Counted from the stretch's first letter, positions 13,381-25,375 are shown. The stretch is DNA of 64,000 nucleotides from Agroathelia rolfsii (GCA_018343915.1 JABRWF010000004.1:2790001-2854000); one strand, 5' to 3'. Translations and numbers: made by a program. The notes: generated by a model not told the origin, from the letters alone.

Positions 13381-15014
13381 ATGTCTCAGCCTAACGGCAC
13401 CCACAGCAGCAGCTCCAGCTCTCCAGCACTTGACATCGCCAAGGCCGCCAAAGCCGCGTTCCAAGCATCGCAGCTTGTCCCCCCGTCGGAGCGCATCCTC
13501 GCGTTAGAGGAGATCGTGCGTCAGCTCGAGGCGGCCAAGGAGGACATTTTAGCTGCTAACAGGGAAGATGTCGAGGTGTGTCCATGATCCTTTTTTTTTT
13601 TTTTTTTTTTTTTAATATCATCGTTAATTGATGTTTAACTTTCAATAGCTTGCTACGCAGACCGGCCTGAGTCCATCGTTGGTCAAGCGACTCGACTTGA
13701 CGCAGAAAGATAAATGGAGCGGCATGCTCTCCGGCGTGCTCGATGTCGGGCAGTTGCCGGATCCGACGGGGAACGTGACCTATGCGCGCGAGCTGGACGA
13801 TGGGAAGGGTGACGGCGGTGATCTGGCGCTCTATCGCGTGACGTGCCCGATTGGTGTGCTGCTGGTCATTTTCGAGGCGAGGCCGGAGGTGGTGGTGAAT
13901 ATCGCAGCGTTGGCGATCAAGAGTGGTAAGAAGTTATCATATATACACACACACACACAAAAACGGCTCATCATCTATATTGCCAATGCTCATTTGGATA
14001 TGTACAGGCAATGCAGCGATCCTTAAAGGCGGGAAAGAGTCCACACGGACCACAACGCTGCTCTCGCGCGCCATCTCCGCCGGACTGGCCAAGACGCGCC
14101 TCGCGCCGACGTACGTCCAGACGGTCTCCACACGCGCCGAGGTCTCCTCGCTGCTCGCGCTGGACGAGCACATCGACCTTGTGATCCCGCGCGGGAGCAA
14201 TGCGCTCGTGCGCAACATCCAAAACGGCACGCGCATCCCCGTCATGGGCCATGCCGACGGCGTGTGCATGATCTTTTTGGACGAGAGTGCGGATGAGGAG
14301 AAGGCGCGCAGAATCGTGCTTGATGCCAAGGTATGGGAAAGGTTTATTCTCGCTTGAAATTGATAATTATTGAACATTTACGCTCTGTTGTACGTGTAGA
14401 CTGACTATCCATCGGCGTGTAACACGGTAGAGACGCTTCTCGTGCACGAGTCTGTCTTGCCGACCGTGTGGCCGGCTGTCGCACGGACGCTAGTAGCCGC
14501 CAACGTCAAGCTGCTTTGCGATGCGCGCACGCTGGGTGCCCTGTCCGATTCGCTCCGTGCAGACTCGGAACATGTCGTTGCGGCGCCGGCCAACGAACCC
14601 TACTACGAAACGGAGCACCTCTCGCTCACGCTGAGCGTCGTGACCGTCGCCTCCGTCCACGACGCGATCGGGTTCATCAACGCGCACTCGTCGCACCACA
14701 CAGACAGCATCGTGACGGAGACGGAGGAGCACGCGCGCACGTTCTGCCGCGGCGTGGACTCGGCGGGGACGTACGTGAACGCGTCGACGCGCTTCGCGGA
14801 CGGGTTCCGGTACGGGTTCGGGACCGAGGTGGGAATCGCGACGGGACGTGTGCATGCGCGCGGGCCTGTCGGGCTCGAGGGGCTCGTGACGTACAAGTAT
14901 GTCGTCCGCAGCCGGGGCCAGCGCGGACATATCGCGGGTGAGTTTGGGAGCCAGCCCGGGATGAGGCGGTTTACGCACCGTGTGCTGGAGGATGTGAGTG
15001 GGTTACCGTATTGA
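13381..15014 (+). CDS. PRO2: Gamma-glutamyl phosphate reductase (glutamate-5-semialdehyde dehydrogenase)
   Basis: Seen: DIAKAAKAAFQASQLVPPSE, ILALEEIVRQLEAAKEDILAAN, then LSPSLVKRLDLTQKDKW, PIGVLLVIFEARPEVVVNIA, and across an intron GNAAILKGGKESTRTTTLL. The exon from 14400 starts TDYPSACNTVETLLVHES; the Cys of SACN (codon 14418-14420) is the catalytic cysteine of the family. The end has STRFADGFRYGFGTEVGI and GRVHARGPVGLEGL, the conserved C-terminal block. Role: NADPH-dependent reduction of gamma-glutamyl phosphate to glutamate semialdehyde, the second step of proline synthesis, in the cytosol. Three introns (about 13575-13648, 13925-14007 and 14331-14398). The protein is of normal family length. 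The third coding exon is GC-rich, unlike the rest of the window. Confidence 0.95.
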
Positions 15015-15664
15015 TGTAATGTAGCGTATTGTTTTTGTAGTCTAGTTTGATAAGTGTAGTGTAACACATGATAAGTATTCATGTATGTCTGTCAACAAAG
15101 AAGAGGCTAGAACCGCCGATCAGAAAATCAAAATAAATTAAAAAAAAAACCGGGTAAATCCGATGGCGGGTCTCGACTATTCCAGGCACTTTTTTTTTTT
15201 TTGGTCATTATTACTCCAGTCATTTTATGGATACCCCAGTCCCATCCCGTCGTTATTTTACGTGGTATAATCGCTTGTCTGGGGTTCTGGTCTACTAACA
15301 GTCTTACTGACATGCCTCGTAGCATTCAGCGTTTCAATGGTTTTGAGTTGTGCTCTTGATTCCAACCGGCAACGTTCCCCACAATGATCATATCATGATC
15401 ATGATTGCATCGATATTCTTCCAGCAGCTGGACTGCCACTCTTCTCATAGCATTCATTGCATTGATTCATCCTGAAAAAAAATACTCCCAGCAAGCGGCG
15501 AGAGAGCGAAACGACGGGTGGCTTGCGTGGGTGATTAGGAAATGACGTAATATATTCATCTATGCGGTTTCGTTAAATGCTTCAACAAAGTCACCGTCGC
15601 TCTCTCTCTCTCTCTCTTTATTCCCTTCATCATCGACGACGACTGCGGCAACGGCAAGATAGCT
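15015..15664. promoter_or_regulatory. Intergenic region with CT-rich promoter of the next gene
   Basis: About 650 bp between the PRO2 stop and the next start. It contains A/T homopolymers (15138-15149, 15189-15201), a palindromic ATCATATCATGATCATGAT segment near 15387-15406, and a TC dinucleotide run at about 15599-15618 just upstream of the next start codon. Pyrimidine-rich tracts of that kind are usual near fungal transcription starts. No coding sequence is supported. Confidence 0.5.
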
Positions 15665-18104
15665 ATGAGCTCAACAATGACCCACAGCAGCCCATCACCA
15701 GTGCACTCGCTGCATCGTAGGCTCTCCCATCGCAGGGGCTCCGTCTCTGCCCCAGATCCCTATGGCCTCCACGCCCAGACAAACCTCGACCCCAGCCGCA
15801 GTTGCGCCAGCACACTCACTATTGTCAGACTCGCCCCCATAGAACCTGCCCCCCAATTCACATCCTCCACATCCCTCAAACTAAATGATCCCCCACTTGC
15901 TCACCGTCGCTCTCTCCATCGTGCTGGCCGTGGTGGCCCAGGCGGCGGCAGCGGCAGCAGCAGCAGCAACCATGGAGGAAACAGCGAATCACCCCGATTA
16001 AGTTTTGCATTCAGCTCCTTTGCCGGCACTGGCCCTGCCCCAGGCGGTCCATCGAGTCCCTCGGGATCGCGCCCATCATCACCCACGATGACCCGTTCCA
16101 ACAGCGGTGGCGCTGGCGGGCGTCCCTCCTCGCCCACTCTCTCGCGCCCAGGACGCGCACCCGGACCCCACCCGCGTCTACCGCCCGAGCAACTTGTCGA
16201 GCTCGCAAAACAATCTACTGGTCCGCACGTGTCCTCCTCGACAGCGGGCACACCCGCCTCTTCGCCCAGCCTGCACAGACCTCACTCGCCTCGTGCATCA
16301 TTTGGTGCAGATGAGCACCATGTCCCTGCGCCGGCCAAATTCACGCCGATGGCGTTTGATGTCTACCTCCCGTTCCTGGATCGTCCCGCCGAGGTGTTAT
16401 CGCTGATCTCGTCGCCGCCATCGGCAAAGCTGTTTTCGCTCCTGAAGCAGACCTTCCCTGTATCGCAGGCTGCATCAGAAGGGGGCAGTACTTCAGCCCC
16501 TGGCTTGATCGAGGCGCCCGCATCGCCGGCCGAGTGGACGTATGACCAGCTGCACGCCTGGCTGACGACCATTCCACGCGAGGAGGCGGACGACCAGGCC
16601 TGGGTGCGCGCGGCGCGTATATGCATCCGTGCGCACAGCGAGCTCATCTGGGAGCGCGTCAAGGGCGCCCTGGGCGTCCCGCCCGAACTCGATTGTGACG
16701 AGGAAGAGGACGAGTTCGAGGATCCGTTCCTTACGGATGAGGAGGAGGACCCTGTGCTGTTGCCCCCGGCTGCTCTAGCGGCGGCAGATAAAGAACATCA
16801 TGAGGAAGCAGTGCCAGTCCCCACCGTCGCTGCGCCTCAGGGTGATGCTAGCAGTCCGTTGGCGCAGGAACCGTTGGCAGATGGTGCAGGCCTCGAATCG
16901 TCCAGGATATCGTTGGATGATGGTCCTGCCGCAGGCCTGTCGTTAGAGGACGCCATCTCGATCGAGCCCATCTTTGCTTCTTCCACTGGCGAGGAAGCCG
17001 GCGTGCTCTCGCCCTCGGGCAGCGCGGCGCCGCCCCCGCTCAGTCTCCCGCCCTCGCTGGGTGACGCTTCAGCCGCTTCGCTGGGCTTTATCGGCGAGGA
17101 GGACGAAGAGGAAGAGGATAATGATAACGGAGAGACATCATCCACCAAACCCTCCGCGACCGCTACCGAAAAACAAGTCGAGGAAGAAGAGCGGGAAGTT
17201 CGCGGGCTCAAGATCTGTACGGTGCCTGCCCCCACCTCCTCGTACGCAGGCTCTGTTGGCGGCGGCAGTGTGACCGGCTCACCACTTGCTCTGCGCCCGC
17301 GCAGCTACTCGCATGGACAGGGACACGGCAACCATGCCTACGCCCACGGACACTCTCCATCCCCACTCCGTGGTGGCGGTCCCCATGGCGCTGTTGTGTC
17401 GCCCCTTGGCACGCCCACAAGCGGGCTGGCCTCTCCCCCGCCACCTTCATCGTCGCCAATGTCAGGCTTCAGGAGCACGAGCACGAACTCGTTCGTCTCC
17501 GCCTGGGTCGCGGCCAACAGCGCAGAGAATACGCCCCGACCTGGTGTGCCCGTGCCAGGCAGTAGGAAGGGTGAGGCAGCCGACTACGGCTTTGTTGGCT
17601 CGCATTTGCGCCAGTCGAGTCTCGGCGGATCGTCCGTCGGCGCGCCGTCTTCCGAGGGCGGGGCGAGTGCCGGTAGAGGAGCTGCTGCTGCTGCTGCTGG
17701 TGCATATGACCCAGTTGGTGATCGTTCTCCGGGTAATCCGCTGTTCCCGAGTAATTTTGCGCGCTTGGCGCTCGCACCGACGTTGAGGGCCAAGTATGTT
17801 ATTTATTTATTTATTTTATTGTTGTAATATATTCCTGATGTTTTTCTCTTCAAAGCAACCCGAACTTGAGGAACTCACTCCAGAACAAGTTCAAAGGCGG
17901 GCGTAGTTATTCTGGTAGGTGTTCCTTTTTTTTCTAGGCCATCTTTTGTTCATTCTTCTGACGGTTATCATGTATTATTTATTACTAGGCTCTCACGTCC
18001 GCCGCCCGCTCTCGTGGCTCGCGGGTCACCGCGGCGAGCTGTCCGGAAACCATGAATATGCGATCACGATCGCCAGCTCGAGCAGTGTCGGTGGGCCGGA
18101 ATAA
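15665..18104 (+). CDS. Ser/Pro/Gly-rich hypothetical protein, likely real
   Basis: I do not recognise a domain. The first exon (15665-17793) is one long open frame. Two introns follow (17794-17855 and 17915-17988), and the joins restore RANNPNLRN and YSGSHVRRPLSW, giving about 767 residues and TAA at 18102-18104. Most of the protein is Ser/Pro/Gly low complexity. One ordered-looking island lies at about residues 225-345 (FDVYLPFLDRPAEVLSLISS; YDQLHAWLTTIPREEADDQA; HSELIWERVKGALGVPPELD) before an acidic stretch (DEEEDEFEDPF). The C-terminal NSFVSAW...GEAADYGFVGSHLRQSSLGG...GNPLFPSNFARLAL block looks conserved. That block is also what was copied downstream at 22.4 and 23.4 kb. Function unknown; no signal peptide or membrane segment is evident. 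Confidence 0.8.
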
Positions 18105-19131
18105 GCGAGATGATGATGATGATGATGGATATGAAGGAAGAAACGAGATTACTTTTTTTTTGTGGATTAATGACGACTGACGAGTAAAATCACACGCATA
18201 CATGGATGGATATATACACGGCATGACCAGAGATGGACATGGACGCACGAGTAAATCTGGGGAGAACGGCAATGGGATTTTTTTTTTCGTCCCAGGCCCT
18301 TGGGATCTCTATCCCCATCTTTTTTTCTTGCTTACTGCGTACTTTTCTTTGCTTTTTTGCTTTGGGATTGCGGTTTTTACATTTTTTTTTTTTCTCGCAC
18401 TTTTAATTTTTGTATGTTCAAGCCAAGTAAAAAGATGGCATGCGGAGGCAAAAAAAGAGAAGTTACCACGTAATGTAAAAACGAAACTGAACTCGAATGT
18501 ACACGATGTGAATAGTGTAAAAAGAAAACCCAATATACCCCCTTACCTTTTTGGTACTTACCACGGATACACTTTGTCTCATTATCGTCGAAAGGATGTA
18601 ATGATCTCGGGACACAAGTGTACCCAGTATACTCTCGTATACGACTGGTCTTGATATATATAGGTAAGCCTCTAGTAGAGGGGAAGTAATCTGCATTATC
18701 CATCGTGATCATTGATCCTGTAGAACCTGTTCGATCAGCATTCTGGTGCTAATAGCGCCAATAGCCAGTGTAATGGACCGGTTGGACTGTAGCCCGTTAC
18801 TTTTGCCTTATTCTGCCGTATCCGTCGCATGATATATATCGAGTGTCTTATTACTACGCATATATTTATATTGAACGATTCTCGTCATAAATGTTATCTA
18901 CATTCATAACTACTACTGTCAGTCTCCGAATTTGTTATCATCATAAACAAAGAAAACAATTCCAGTCTCAGGACGAGTCACCGGCAGAGAGTTAATGCAT
19001 CATGGCATAATCTATACTATATGCAATTGCTCGAAAGCGTTCAAGTTATTAATATACACATAACCGATTATCATTAATGCACTAATGCCTGCAAAGATTA
19101 CCTCACTGGCTGCCTTTAGTTGGTGGAAAGC
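18105..19131. other. 3' flank of the Ser/Pro-rich gene
   Basis: Positions 18105 to about 18600 form the 3' flank whose sequence recurs at 22.44-22.78 kb and 24.18-24.65 kb. It has a GAT microsatellite at about 18110-18126 and several T runs. From 18600 to 19131 the DNA is AT-rich without a supported gene. Confidence 0.55.
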
Positions 19132-19657
19132 TGTGAGAACCGCGCCAACGGAATGACACGCAGCTCGATAGGACAGGGGAAGGGAAGAGAGGGATCACGA
19201 AGGAGGACGACAAGTGGACACGGATCACACGAAGACACAAGGGTTTTGATTCGACGAAGAGCTAATGATGCTCTTCCAGTAGACTATATACATGTGTGAG
19301 AACAAGAGAAATGGATAGCTACTGAAACCGATGATGTAATTGGATTGGTAAGGTATTGGAACTGAGACCTGGAACAATCACGAGGCATCGAGTAAGCTAG
19401 CATAAGGAATAAACAGGATGAGGCAGAGATGAATAATAACAGAAACCAGTCGAAGGAGCAATAGAGTGAAATGCGACAAGAGATAGAAGCTGGGACATAA
19501 TGAGATAAGAATGGAGATTGAGTCGGAAATCAAGAGAGGAATGATGACGAACGACTGCGTCGTCTTATGGATCGAATCCGCGTGGCATGATGACAGGTGG
19601 TCATGACAAAAGCGGTCTACGTTTGTTGCAATCACAACTGGCTATGCCAGAGCAACA
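19132..19657 (-). mobile_element. Solo LTR candidate (526 bp)
   Basis: Seen: on the plus strand the segment begins TGTGAGAACC and ends CAGAGCAACA, so it has the TGT...ACA ends typical of LTRs. Read on the minus strand it starts TGTTGCTCTGG, carries TATATAGTCTACTGG in its second half and ends GGCGCGGTTCTCACA, which is the layout of a short retrotransposon LTR. It has no coding capacity and differs in texture from its flanks. Against: no target-site duplication is visible in the immediate flanks (AAAGC versus TATTT), no primer-binding site or internal domain is next to it, and there is no second copy in the window. I therefore call it a candidate only. Confidence 0.38.
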
Positions 19658-19859
19658 TATTTATCTAATCATCATCCAACTTGAAGTGGAACATCCATGC
19701 CCCGATTATCCTTTAGGTTACATCTACATCATGATACCGAATCAGTCAATTTGAAACTATGTGGTATATAATGACACTGGCAGCCTGACATTGTAATTCC
19801 AACAAACTGCTGCTAGCTTGAGTACGCCGCTATTGCCAGTGCAATATCGTTGATGTATC

Positions 19860-21901
19860 ATGTCTATCATGTCTCTCCCAAGCTTCCGCCCGGAATCTTT
19901 AGCCCTCACGATTGGCATCTCATTATTGTCAACAGCGTTCTCATCCATGTCCGTCGAATATTCTATAAATGATTGCTGTAGTAAATCTGATGCATTTTTT
20001 TTAATCAGTCTGTACGGCATTACCTGTGTGCAATGCTTCTCGTACTTCCGTACTTGGGCAAAATCTGACCCAAAATGGATACCGACTTTGGCAAGTACAT
20101 GATCCAGGCTACGAGGAGAATACTGTTGAAGCTTTCTGACTGTTATTTTTTATTTTATTTTATTTTATTTTGTTACCTTAGATTTGGAGCATATGGTAAG
20201 TCTAACTTGAGCATCACTTGTCCTGAATCGTTTTTTTTTGTCGCTAACATCGTAGCTATTGCCGATTCTTATAGGATATCCAATACATTTCATATTATAC
20301 TAAATTATCACATGGCATATAATTATTTTATTTCCCTCGCCAGCAATCCTATTCTCTATTTTGAAGCTGCCTGGTAATCCTTTGTCATTTTGCACTATGA
20401 GAACAATATGCTTACCACAAAATCGATGCTTAATTTCATGTGAAAGGTCTATGTCGGTAAGTTACAGTGTCATTGAGTCTGTGCTAAAAGTCAATTTTTA
20501 CGCATGTCGCTACGGGGTAGATCAATAATTTCATAATAGTATGGACTCTGTTATCTGCCTCTATATCATTCTGCTGATATCTCCTTTGTCTAAAGGGAAT
20601 GATCACGATTCAGGTCTATGGGTTAGTCAATATATTTCTAGCCATACCAAGCGTTAAGAAATTACAAAGTCTGACAGAAAATATTTAGATTCTATGTATG
20701 GCGACTATGGATATGTCCGTCATATTCTATGCATCGCTTTGTTGCTGCTCAAAAAGGGTTTTTCACAGTGAGCAGGGGGATCTTTGATCGCTTGCTCTGT
20801 ATTTTTCTTGTACGTCGCTAAGACCCAAGCTCCACATGTGTCTGCTAACTTTTGAGTTGTTTAGTGCACGTTAACTGTGGGAATTTTCGGTGCGGTACTA
20901 TCATGACTTCGCTCTAATTTTAGAATTGCTGACAATGAAGGGGTGAATGCTATATATTCTAGCTCTTGATTTGTGTGCGTACAGTAAACTGTGAATGTGC
21001 TGATCAATACCGCCATCTAAGCACTTGTTCCTTACAGTCACATGTGTAATGTGGTACGAGACAACATTTTATATGGAGAGAGATTTGGGGGGGGGGGGGA
21101 ACCAATGATGGGTGCTAACATTTGACTTTGTTTCAGGTTTATAGACGAGCGCTCCAAGAGTTTGCAGGAACTCGAATCTCAATCTTCAGCCGTGATGGCA
21201 AGAAAATAGCTTCATTTCTCAGGCTCTTTCTATTAATTTATTTCTTAGAAATCGGTTCAAGTATTTTCAGGGCTTGCAGCGTCAATGGAGCTGATTATTG
21301 TCATAGCTCTGAGTTGGCATCTTAGGAAGGGCAGCACGGGATATAGCGCGTGCGTCACCCGAGTTGCTGGATTGACGTTAGCAAACAAGACTCAAGTATT
21401 TACCTGAGTTATTAGAACAAAATCAACTGTCAATGCTCTTATAGCTTATACAGTCAATACCGGATTCATCTCCTCGTATGTTCACTTAAACGATCTATGC
21501 TGCAAATATGACGCTGAAATATGTTTGCAAAAAATAAGCATTAATCTTATTTTTCTATTTATTACGGTAAGCAATTGAAGCTAAATAACTCAATCTGTGT
21601 AACTCTCACTCGAGATCTCAGATGTTCGTTTGGCCCAAGACGTACCTGTGGATTTTCTTTGCCTTTTTGATCGCTCCTCGTGAGTCGTGTCCATGATCAT
21701 GAATATGTTTCATCTACACAATAATTATTCCCTTTAGTCGGATCAAATGCATGTCTGGGTGCTTTGAATGGCCGGAATTATTTCAGACGCTTTGGGAATA
21801 AGACTGGTAATACCTCATCTGTCATGTTAGTCCTATCTGCGCCAAATTTTGTTGAAATGCGAGTAGACACAGGAGCGGACGACGTTGCTACTGGATTCTA
21901 A
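19860..21901 (+). pseudogene. DUF6534-like multi-pass membrane protein, probably decayed
   Basis: Seen: exon 1 (19860-19936) gives LALTIGISLLSTA, and removing 19937-20008 joins it to LYGITCVQCFSYFRTWAKSD, the first helix pair of the DUF6534 family common in agaricomycetes. Further pieces in order are NYHMAYNYFISLASNP followed by FEAAW (about 20307-20375), FYVWRLWI (about 20692-20717) and NACLGALNGRNYFRRFG (about 21745-21797), which matches the family's C-terminal NSLLATLN.R motif. A tail GADDVATGF ends in TAA at 21899-21901. Between these the frame cannot be kept open with ordinary splice sites: the first donor is GTTCTC, and there are stops near 20640-20680. It could still be a real gene with many introns. 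Function of the family is unknown. Confidence 0.5.
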
Positions 21902-22437
21902 ATTTCTAAATGTCTACCACCAGAGGATCTCCGGACTTGCTTTGACTCAAGTGCCATGCTACATCAATAAGATGATTTGGGAGAAATATAAGAGAGGAAA
22001 GGTTATATTGGAGGGAAAAAGAAGAGGAAGAAGAGGAAGTCATTTTGAAAGTAACACAAAAAGAAAGGAAATTGTTTGTACCTGCTGAGATATTGAAAGG
22101 AGATGTTGAGATTGCTTAGCGAACAGTAATTTTTTGGAGATTCTATGGTTATGGCCTCTGATTGCTAGTACACAGTACACTTCAAGGCTTCCATCATGAT
22201 GTTTGTCGGAGTGATTTATCGATAAATATGTCATGGCGCGTGTAAGAAAAATAGGAGTATGGAGATGTCAATCGAAAAAGCATCATCATTGTCATCGATT
22301 CTCGTGGTATTTGTCCCGGAACGTAATGTCATGCAAAGTAAGAACGAGTATGAGAGATTGATTCGACGCATCTGTGCGCAGTACTATTACATGCGCTGTA
22401 TGCACATTGTCTGTATACGAATAGACGGGTAGTAAGT
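21902..22437. other. Non-coding spacer
   Basis: About 540 bp of AT-rich DNA between the DUF6534-like remnant and the first partial gene-tail copy. A purine-rich stretch (about 21980-22075, GA-rich with AGGAAG motifs) stands out. No gene or RNA is supported. Confidence 0.5.
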
Positions 22438-22780
22438 CAAAATATGTGGTCACGATCGCCAGCTTAAGCAATGTTGGTGGAATGGAGTAAATGAGATGAA
22501 AAGCAAGATGATGGTGAAAATGAAGGATAAAATGGAATCACGTGCATATATTGATGAGTATATACGGCATGACCGAGGGTTAGATGAATGGACAAATAAA
22601 GCTGAAGAGAACGGCAGAGGGGTTTTGTCCCAGGCTTTTAGGATATCTGTCCCCCTTTTTTTTTTGTTCTCTTGCTTATTGCATACTTCTCTGGGAGTTT
22701 CTTTAGCTTTAGGATTGCAGTTTTTACTGTTACTTCTCCCAGACTTCAATTTTAGTTTGTAAAAGAGCTGAGGGGATAGG
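22438..22780 (+). pseudogene. Short partial copy of the tail and 3' flank of the 15665-18104 gene
   Basis: Seen: the segment starts with TCACGATCGCCAGCTTAAGC, matching the last codons of the parent gene (about 18060-18080), and continues through diverged versions of its 3' flank: GATGAAAAGCAAGATGATGG, GTATATACGGCATGACC, GAGAACGGCAGAGG, TTTTGTCCCAGGC, then a T-run and a TTCTCTTGCTTATTGCATAC segment parallel to the parent's. It carries only about ten codons of coding sequence, so it cannot be a gene. It is the shorter of two copies lying on the same strand as the parent. Confidence 0.75.
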
Positions 22781-23400
22781 AAAAGTGTTTTGTAGGCTAG
22801 GAATGTCGGTGTATATTGTCAATCCCTTTGGGGTCCTTGTGAGACTTCTACGTAATGAATCAGTTTAGCTTCCATCTGGACTGGAGTGTGATCATCGGCA
22901 CTGAAGAATGGAGGGATCACGTGTAGAACCAGTTGCAGTATTTGGAAGGTCCTTCAATGTCTCATAGACCTGCACACAGTGGACTTCGGGGCCATGCAAC
23001 CTCTTTCTATGTCATAATATTCCCACCCAGCCTTTAGCACAGCTTGTGAGAATTTGAATTCCATTTTTTCCTCGCTGTCGAGCTAAAGCAAGAAATGTAC
23101 CTTTCTCTTCCCTTCTCCATTTCTTACCATATATGCTCTTTATTTGTTTCACTCCTGGTTCATTATAGGTATAAATACATGTACTGGCTAACTACAATAC
23201 GACATGCGTTTGTTAGCAATTTATCCCCCATTTTCCTATAGTTGAGCTCGCGAATTCAACACAGCTTCCTTTTAATTCTTGCTCATTTCCATGTACATAA
23301 CCAAGCATCACCTGCACTCCGGTCAGTTATGATGAGTACAAAAAAAGTATATAAAAAATAGACTGAGCCCCTGATCCTCCAAACCTATCATGTGAACTAG

Positions 23401-23444
23401 CCACCAAGAGAGCTACACTTCACAACACTAGTGAGAGACATCAG
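23401..23444 (+). repeat. 44-bp repeat, copy A
   Basis: This stretch starts CCACCAAGAGAGCTACACTT and ends GACATCAG. It matches 26526-26569 at 37 of 44 positions by eye. It lies directly before the start of the gene-tail duplicate at 23445 and has no match to the parent gene. Confidence 0.7.
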
Positions 23445-24650
23445 TGCCCCCAGGCTGCTGCTGCGTCCCTTAGCATACCCACCGGCGAGTCAGCTTTTCC
23501 ATCATTGCCTTCGTCATCACCAAGTTTTTCAGGCTTCAGGAGCACGAGCACGAACTCGTTCGTCTCCGCTTGAGTTGTGGCTAACAGCGCCGCGAACATG
23601 CTCTGCCCTGGTGTGCCCATGCCCGGTAGAAAGGGTGAGGCGGCCGACTACAGCTTTGTTGGCTCGCATTTGCGTCAGTCGAGACTCGGCGGGTCGTCCG
23701 TCGGCGTGCCACCTTTTGAGAGCGGTGCGAGTGCCAGTAGAACTGGTGGTGGAGGTACTGATGACGGGGCGTACGACTCCGTCAGTAATCGATGGCCGGG
23801 TAATCCGCTATTCCCGGGTAACTTTGTGCAGTTGGCGGTCGCGCCAACGTTGAGAACCATGTATCTTTATCCATTTGTTGTCGTAAAAGTATCTGTTTGT
23901 TTCCTTTTTTTCTAAAAAAAAAAAAAAAAAAAGCAACCCGAACCTGAGAAACTTGTTTCAGAACAAATCCAAAGGCAGGCGTAGTTATTCTAGTAAATGT
24001 TCCTTTCCCTGGGCCACCTTCATTTCTTCTGTTCATTCTTCTGACGGTTGTCCTGTTTTGTTTACCACTAGGCTCTTACTTCCGCCGCCCGCTCTCGTGG
24101 ATCGCGAGCTACTGCGGTGAGCTGTCTGGAAACCACGAGTATGCGATCACGATCGCCAACTCGATCAGTACCAGCGGGTCGGAGTAAGCAAGATGATGAA
24201 TATGAAGGAATAAACGAAGTCACTTTTTTTTACGAATCAACGAGGTAAAATCACGCGAATATATGGATAGATATACACAGGATGAACACAGACGGACGGA
24301 TGGATGGAACAGTAAAGCCGGGGAGAAAGGCGGCTTTTTTTGTCCTAGCCTGTTGGGACCTCTATCCCTATCTCCATTTTGTTTTCTTGTTTGCTACTTA
24401 CTTTTCTGGGGATTCCTTTAGCTTTGGCTTTTGGTTTGCGGTGTTTACCTTTTCCTTTCTCTAGTTTTAGTTTTGGTATACTCAAGCCATACAAAAGAGG
24501 GGACGCGGAGACAGCAAAGAAGAGAAGCCACCACGCAATATAAAAACGAAACTGAGAATGTCAATGGACTCGAACGCACACGATGTTAGTGCAAGAGAAA
24601 AACCAACATATCCCCCTTTTCCATACTTGTTACGGATATATTTCATGAGA
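23445..24650 (+). pseudogene. Partial duplicate of the 3' third of the 15665-18104 gene, with nonsense mutation
   Basis: Seen: from about 23445 the DNA aligns with parent positions from about 17388 on. It includes FRSTSTNSFVSA followed by an in-frame TGA at 23571-23573 where the parent has TGG (Trp). It then has GEAADYSFVGSHLRQSRLGG, GNPLFPGNFVQLAVAPTLR, NPNLRNLFQNKSKGRRSYS and finally RRPLSWIASYCGELSGNHEY with ITIANSISTSGSE and TAA near 24185-24187. Both parent introns are still present in the copy (about 23862-23934 and 23992-24072), so it arose by DNA duplication and not through mRNA. The parent's 3' flank follows to about 24650. There is no promoter or 5' part. It is a pseudogene fragment. 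Confidence 0.85.
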
Positions 24651-25375
24651 CATCGTTGTGTTTTTCTTGCTGACTGAATAGAAGTGTATCTGTGCTTGGC
24701 TTAGCAGGAAAGAGCACGAAGAGAGAGAAATGAGTGGATATATTCTCTCTCAGGTATGGCTCGTCCCGAGTTCAGTCACTAATAAAGATGAAAATAGGCA
24801 TGCGTGGTCTTCAAATCTCTCGTCGGGTCCGAGTCGCTCGAGCATGGAACGGTGGTCAATCGTCATAACTCTGGGTTATGATACACTAATATTTCGCGGA
24901 ATCAGGGGCAAACTCTCAAAAGAACTTGAAAAAAAAAAAAATGAAAAGAGAGGAAAATATGTTACTGCACATGAATTTTTGTATAAGCCAAAACAAGATC
25001 TTAATTTTGAGCGCTATCACTGACACCCGTTGCGCGGAAATGAGATGGTTAGCGGAATTTATGGTCCAAGTGCAGGTTTCTAAAAGCTGACTGTACAAAT
25101 GACAGAGCAGCGAGGGAATTAATATAAGTTGCTTGCTGATATGTCGGTTGAACGCAAAAGACCGCCAGTGAGGGTTTGGGGGTTTGAAAGTAGTTATTGG
25201 GGAGAAAGAAAAGAGAGGAGCCAACAGGGGGCAAGAGACTGGGCTGTCCGCTGGCGCACACTGTGCTCATCCTGCGTCACGACAAGTCGGGTCTAGAACA
25301 GCGGGCGGAACCAAGAAAAAAAAGAATAAGGAAGTGGCAGGACGCTGCTGGAAACTCATAATAGTACTTCAGTAA
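24651..25375. other. Non-coding spacer
   Basis: About 725 bp without a supported gene. It contains an A-run at 24930-24941 and short frames on both strands with no recognisable features. Confidence 0.45.

Noticed and set aside
14468..14978. Long alternative frames on both strands over the PRO2 last exon
   Set aside because: The exon is very GC-rich, which removes stop codons from other frames. The real frame carries the family motifs.
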